Shown one piece after another: positions 60,872 to 64,000 of a stretch of DNA of 64,000 nt (position 1 is the stretch's first letter; every line of letters begins with the position of its first letter). The notes beneath the pieces are model-generated. The model was not told the DNA's origin. It saw only the letters and a list, made by a program, of their open reading frames with translations, and did not search any database. Origin of the DNA: Acidobacteriota bacterium (GTDB taxonomy: Bacteria; Acidobacteriota; Thermoanaerobaculia; Gp7-AA8). A program made the translations under genes and the position numbers. The stretch spans positions 372,001 to 436,000 of the forward strand of contig QHVT01000003.1 in assembly GCA_003223645.1 (NCBI GenBank), in the 5' to 3' direction.

Positions 60872-63366
60872 TGCGCGAACACCCTCCGCTCGCTGCGTCC
60901 CCACGCGCGCAACTCGCTCTCGAATTGCGCGACCGGTTTTCCGGAGAGCGTCGTCAGCGCCTGTTCGGTCGTCTGTCCCTCGCGGAACGCGTCCAGCAAT
61001 TTGCGCACGCCCGCTTTGCCGTAGCGCGCTTCGATGTAGCGGATGTCGGTCTGCGACACGATGTACGCGGCGCCGATCATCTCGGGATCGGGCGAGCCCT
61101 TCAGCGCGGCGTCGAGCAATGTGACGGGCAGCAGTCGATCGTCCTCGTACATGTTGAACGCGTTCTCGTGATACGGACGCTGTTCGATGCGCTGCGCGAG
61201 TCCTTCCTGGAACCAGTGCGGCGCCTGGTCGTTCGTCGCCTGCGCGATCATCGCGTGCGACAGCTCGTGCGCGAGGATCGCCACGATCGGCGGGATCAGC
61301 TCGGGCACGCCGGCGAACGGCACGGTGATCTTGCCGTTGTAAAAGCCGAGGATCATGTCCGAGCCGGTGTAGGTCTGCTTGAACTCGTCCCACCAGACGA
61401 CGTTGACGACGACCGGCTGGAAGTCCGGCGTCGGAATCCATTCTTGCAGGCGCTTCAGCTCCAGCTCGAGCACGTTGCCCAGCTCCGCGGCCGACGTCGC
61501 GCTCACTTCGGCGGGAAAGTGGATCTCGAAGTGCGGCGTCTTGGTCGTGTAGTAACTTGTCGCCAGCCGCTTGTTCATCTGGATCTGCCGCACGCGCTCG
61601 TCGATGAACGCGTTCGCGCGGATGCTTTGCGAGCGGTCGTACATCCGCACGGCCGCGTCATAGAGATCGTGCGCGGCGAACAGCTCCGCGAGCTCGGTCA
61701 GCGCGGCGGCGTCTTTCTTCCGCTGCAGCACGCGGCTCGCGGCGACGTTGATCAGGAGCTGCTTCGCGTCGTCGCTGCGATGCATGCGTTGCAGTCCGAC
61801 GCTGCGCAAAAAGAAAATCGACGGCGGAACGTATTCGGCGGACGCCGACAGCTGATCGGTGAGCTGCAGCAATTCCGGCCAGCGATTGTGCGCTGCGAGC
61901 GCGTCCGCGGTCGCGCTGATGCGGCGCCGCAGCGCGGGTTGCGCGTACGCGGCCGCGTTGCGGCCGCTGGCCATGAGCCGCGGCAGATCGGCGAGATGCT
62001 GCTGCTCTTCCTGCTGCGCCCACTCCGTTGCCGCGACGACGGGCGTTCCGACGGGCGCGAGCGCGGCGCCGCCGGGCACGAGCAGTTCCTGCTCGCCGAT
62101 TTGCACGTGGAGAAAATCGCCGGACGTGCGCGCCTCGGCGTTGGCGGGCAGCGCGACGGGACGCGTCGACGCGGTGGTCGACGTCACGAGCGGATCGGTC
62201 GCCGCGCCGAAGCTGATCGTCGACGTGACGCTCGGACGATGCAGCACGGACCAGAACACGTCCGCGCCGAGGAGTTGCTGCCGCTCGACCGGACGCAGTA
62301 TCCATCCCTGTCGCAGCATCGCTTCCGCTTCGTCGTCGCGCCTCTCGTTTGCTGCGACGACGGCGAGCGAGTAGTAGACGTCCGCGTCGCGCGAGCCGAT
62401 GCGCGCGAGGCGCTGCAGATAGCTGGTCGCGCGCTCGTCGTAGCCGAGGGCCATCAGCGCGTCAGCGGACTCCATCCAGATCGCGTCACGACCGGGACCG
62501 AGATTGAGCGCGTGCTCGAACGCGAGCGCGGCGGCCGACTCGTCGCTCTGCATCAGCGCTAGGCGTCCGCGCAGGATCTCGACGAGCGGGATGTCCGAGG
62601 GAGAAGGAAACGCATCGAGAGCGCGCTTCGCCGCGTCGACGTTCGTCTGCTGCAGATCGAACTGAATCTTCCAGAGCTTCGCAATCGTGTTCGCGCCGGC
62701 TTCGACGACGCCGTTGCCCGAGGTGACGGCGCGACGAAGGGGCAACAAACTTCGGAGCGCCGTCTGAGTGGAGCGGCGGGCTCTTAGCCCGCCGACGTCG
62801 GCTTCCGGCGGGCTAAGAGCCCGCCGCTCCACATTCCAATACGGAATCACGACCAGCGCGAGGGCGGCCGCGATCATCACGATTTGAATGCTGCGGCGCG
62901 CGCTGAGAAATGCGGCACCCGCGGTGAGCGCAGCAGCGAGCAGCACCAGCGCGAGTGGTTTTTGATTGTCGACCGGAGAAAGCGGCGGCGTAGCCGCCGC
63001 AGTCCAAAGAGGTTTCTTCTCCGACGGCTGCGCGAGAAAACGGATGTCGTAGATCTTCCCGTCTCTCATCTCGAAGATCAGCGCGTCATCGAATCCCGAC
63101 GGATACGACACCGAGAACGCCGCCATCTTGTCCTTGAGCGCCGGCACGACCGTCTGCAACTGCCACTGCGCGCCTTCGCGCGGTCCGACGCGTACTTCGA
63201 TCTCCTCGTCGAGATTCGGCAGCATGCGCAGCGGCGAATCCTTCGAGAGGTTCTCGTGGATCGCCGCCGGTCCGCGGCTCAGGTAATCCGCCGCGATCCG
63301 CACTCCCGCGTGCTCCGCGTCCGAGATCGGGCGGACAGCCAGCACCAGGGCGAGAACGAAGTTCAT
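60868..63366 (-). CDS. Peptidase-MA-like metalloprotease with TPRs
   Basis: 832 aa. N-terminal signal or helix (NFVLALVLAV), a soluble domain to about 115, two membrane helices (about 136-155 and 158-175), TPR-like helices (about 220-650), then the protease domain. The zinc motif HELSH (about 699-703, ILAHELSHAMIAQ) and WFQEGLAQ about 14 residues later give the third ligand of the gluzincin MA type. SELRAWGR ends the chain. Two repeat elements are translated: 62979-63009 (about residues 120-129, LWTAAATPPL) and 62768-62832 (about 179-200, VERRALSPPEADVGGLRARR), on either side of the membrane helices. Probably extracytoplasmic protease; substrate unknown. Confidence 0.83.
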   Translation of the reverse strand: MNFVLALVLAVRPISDAEHAGVRIAADYLSRGPAAIHENLSKDSPLRMLPNLDEEIEVRVGPREGAQWQLQTVVPALKDKMAAFSVSYPSGFDDALIFEMRDGKIYDIRFLAQPSEKKPLWTAAATPPLSPVDNQKPLALVLLAAALTAGAAFLSARRSIQIVMIAAALALVVIPYWNVERRALSPPEADVGGLRARRSTQTALRSLLPLRRAVTSGNGVVEAGANTIAKLWKIQFDLQQTNVDAAKRALDAFPSPSDIPLVEILRGRLALMQSDESAAALAFEHALNLGPGRDAIWMESADALMALGYDERATSYLQRLARIGSRDADVYYSLAVVAANERRDDEAEAMLRQGWILRPVERQQLLGADVFWSVLHRPSVTSTISFGAATDPLVTSTTASTRPVALPANAEARTSGDFLHVQIGEQELLVPGGAALAPVGTPVVAATEWAQQEEQQHLADLPRLMASGRNAAAYAQPALRRRISATADALAAHNRWPELLQLTDQLSASAEYVPPSIFFLRSVGLQRMHRSDDAKQLLINVAASRVLQRKKDAAALTELAELFAAHDLYDAAVRMYDRSQSIRANAFIDERVRQIQMNKRLATSYYTTKTPHFEIHFPAEVSATSAAELGNVLELELKRLQEWIPTPDFQPVVVNVVWWDEFKQTYTGSDMILGFYNGKITVPFAGVPELIPPIVAILAHELSHAMIAQATNDQAPHWFQEGLAQRIEQRPYHENAFNMYEDDRLLPVTLLDAALKGSPDPEMIGAAYIVSQTDIRYIEARYGKAGVRKLLDAFREGQTTEQALTTLSGKPVAQFESELRAWGRSERRVFAQ
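62768..62832. repeat. GTGGAG-family palindrome inside the peptidase gene
   Basis: 65 bp. The arms GTGGAGCGGCGGGCTCTTAG and CTAAGAGCCCGCCGCTCCAC are identical to those of the intergenic element at 647-717, with a shorter centre. Read in frame just after the second membrane helix. Confidence 0.93.
62979..63009. repeat. Half copy of the CTTTGGACTGC palindrome inside the peptidase gene
   Basis: AAAGCGGCGGCGTAGCCGCC then GCAGTCCAAAG: the right half of the element at 60713-60776. Read in frame as LWTAAATPPL. Confidence 0.8.
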
Positions 63367-63388
63367 GGGGAAGCGCGCATTGTACCCC

Positions 63389-63434
63389 TTGACAGACGTC
63401 GAACGCAGACCTACTGTATTGGTAACCTAATACA
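63389..63434 (+). promoter_or_regulatory. Promoter and YtrA-type operator for gntR-ABC
   Basis: TTGACA (63389-63394), 17 bp, TACTGT (63412-63417). The palindrome TGTATTGGTAACCTAATACA (63415-63434) overlaps the -10 box. Read with one more base on each side it is close to the AGTGTA-N13-TACACT form known for YtrA-subfamily GntR repressors, here ACTGTA-N12-TACACT. Consistent with autorepression. Confidence 0.75.
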
Positions 63435-63451
63435 CTGGTCCAGCAGGAATC

Positions 63452-63853
63452 ATGAACATGTTTGATATCAATCCCAGTCAGGCCGCCCCGATCTGGCGGC
63501 AAATCGAAGAGGGAATGCGGCGGATGATCTCCCTCGGCACGCTCGCGCCGGGCGACACCGTTCCGTCGGTGCGCGAGCTCGCCCAGCAGCTCCGCGTCAA
63601 TCCCAACACCGTCGCCCGAGCCTATCAACGGCTCACCGACGCCGGCGTGTTCGCCGTGCGGCGCGGCGAGGGAACGTTTGTCAGCGAAGAGCCGACACAA
63701 CTCAAAAAATCCGAACGCCACGACACGCTGCGCGAGGCGGCCACGCGTTACGCCGGCACCGCAGTCTCCGTCGGCGCGACGCTCGATGACGCGTCGCGCG
63801 AGCTGGGGAACAGCTACGAGCGCGTCGTGCGCGAGCACAGGAGGAAAGCATGA
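63452..63853 (+). CDS. GntR-family regulator, YtrA subfamily
   Basis: 133 aa. The winged-helix domain APIWRQIEEGMRRMISLGTL then APGDTVPSVRELAQQLRVNPNTVARAYQRL and GEGTFVSE is the YtrA N-terminus. The short C-terminal tail without a ligand domain is the mark of this subfamily. It typically represses an ABC transporter operon, and the next gene is an ABC ATPase overlapping by ATGA. ATG 63452 or 63458 could be the start. Confidence 0.92.
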   Translation: MNMFDINPSQAAPIWRQIEEGMRRMISLGTLAPGDTVPSVRELAQQLRVNPNTVARAYQRLTDAGVFAVRRGEGTFVSEEPTQLKKSERHDTLREAATRYAGTAVSVGATLDDASRELGNSYERVVREHRRKA

Positions 63854-64000
63854 CCGGCATTCGAGCGGAACACGTGACGATCCGCTACGGAAAGCGGACC
63901 GCAGTCGATGACGTCTCTTTCGACGTCGTTCCCGGATCGGTGTACGCACTTCTCGGCCGCAACGGAGCAGGCAAGTCTTCGCTCGTTCGCGCGCTCACCG
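63850..64000 (+). CDS. ABC transporter ATP-binding protein, 3' end outside the window
   Basis: The first 50 residues only. RAEHVTIRYGKRTAVDDVSF then VYALLGRNGAGKSSLVRALT shows the A-loop region and Walker A (GRNGAGKSS). Ribosome site AGGAAAG, start overlapping the gntR stop. In YtrA-type operons this pairs with a permease encoded downstream. Substrate unknown. Confidence 0.88.
   Translation, partial: MTGIRAEHVTIRYGKRTAVDDVSFDVVPGSVYALLGRNGAGKSSLVRALT

Noticed and set aside
1-64000. tRNA, rRNA, transposase, integrase or phage genes
   Set aside because: None recognised on either strand. The repeat elements therefore have no visible local mobilising enzyme; one elsewhere in the genome cannot be excluded.

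Overview
The window is GC-rich (by eye about two thirds G+C) bacterial chromosome, with short intergenic gaps and many ATGA/GTGA/TTGA stop-start overlaps. The gene mix points to a soil or sediment Acidobacteriota-like bacterium, perhaps Thermoanaerobaculia or Vicinamibacteria. It includes a Ser/Thr kinase fused to a STAND ATPase and TPRs, a DUF5916 outer-membrane protein, a tyrosine-degradation operon, a tetR-tolC-RND efflux operon and several PIN toxin modules. This placement is an inference from gene content; no rRNA, tRNA, CRISPR array, prophage or transposase gene was seen.

Layout. 1-7.2 kb: the end of an MsrB-MsrA fusion, 23S rRNA methyltransferase RlmA, a TrkA/RCK potassium channel, a chemoreceptor, a PilZ protein and NfeD. 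7.2-16.3 kb: a stomatin-like SPFH protein, an MFS transporter, a YqiA-like esterase with a DDAH-like hydrolase, an FAD oxidase, a 7TM-PAS-GGDEF-EAL protein and a membrane-anchored unknown. 16.3-19.1 kb: purF behind two tandem PIN toxin-antitoxin modules. 19.2-23.7 kb: hpd-hmgA-unknown-fahA (tyrosine to fumarate and acetoacetate) and DUF2277. 23.7-32.8 kb: purL, a TPR protein, a secreted clan GH-A hydrolase, tsaE, a zinc protease, nnr and a DUF2064 transferase. 32.8-37.2 kb: a penicillin-binding lipoprotein, PilZ, ubiE and nadE. 37.4-43.5 kb: a DUF5916 protein, a DUF1573-like protein, an IMP/GMP-type 5'-nucleotidase, an ACT protein and a DUF1287 protein. 43.6-48.9 kb: a sodium symporter, a NagZ-like GH3 enzyme, and a serine hydrolase fused to NamZ (DUF1343), which together look like peptidoglycan recycling. 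49-58.4 kb: the kinase-STAND-TPR regulator and the tetR-tolC-MFP-RND operon. 58.4-64 kb: a PIN/CopG module with a clear operator, a repeat-built propeller-like protein, a peptidase-MA protein with a small partner, and a YtrA-type GntR with an ABC ATPase cut by the window end.

The most unusual content lies between and inside the genes. About 30 short inverted-repeat elements of many unrelated sequence families occupy gene junctions. Many have arms built from 7-, 8- or 9-bp words in tandem, facing the reverse complement of the same words. All eight tail-to-tail gene junctions with a gap wider than a few bases hold such an element. Several elements contain a neighbouring gene's stop codon, and others sit against a start codon. 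At least eight copies lie in frame inside protein genes (purL, nnr, the symporter twice, the GH3 enzyme, the peptidase twice, its small partner), mostly in linkers or loops. I regard this element population as the best candidate for something not yet described.
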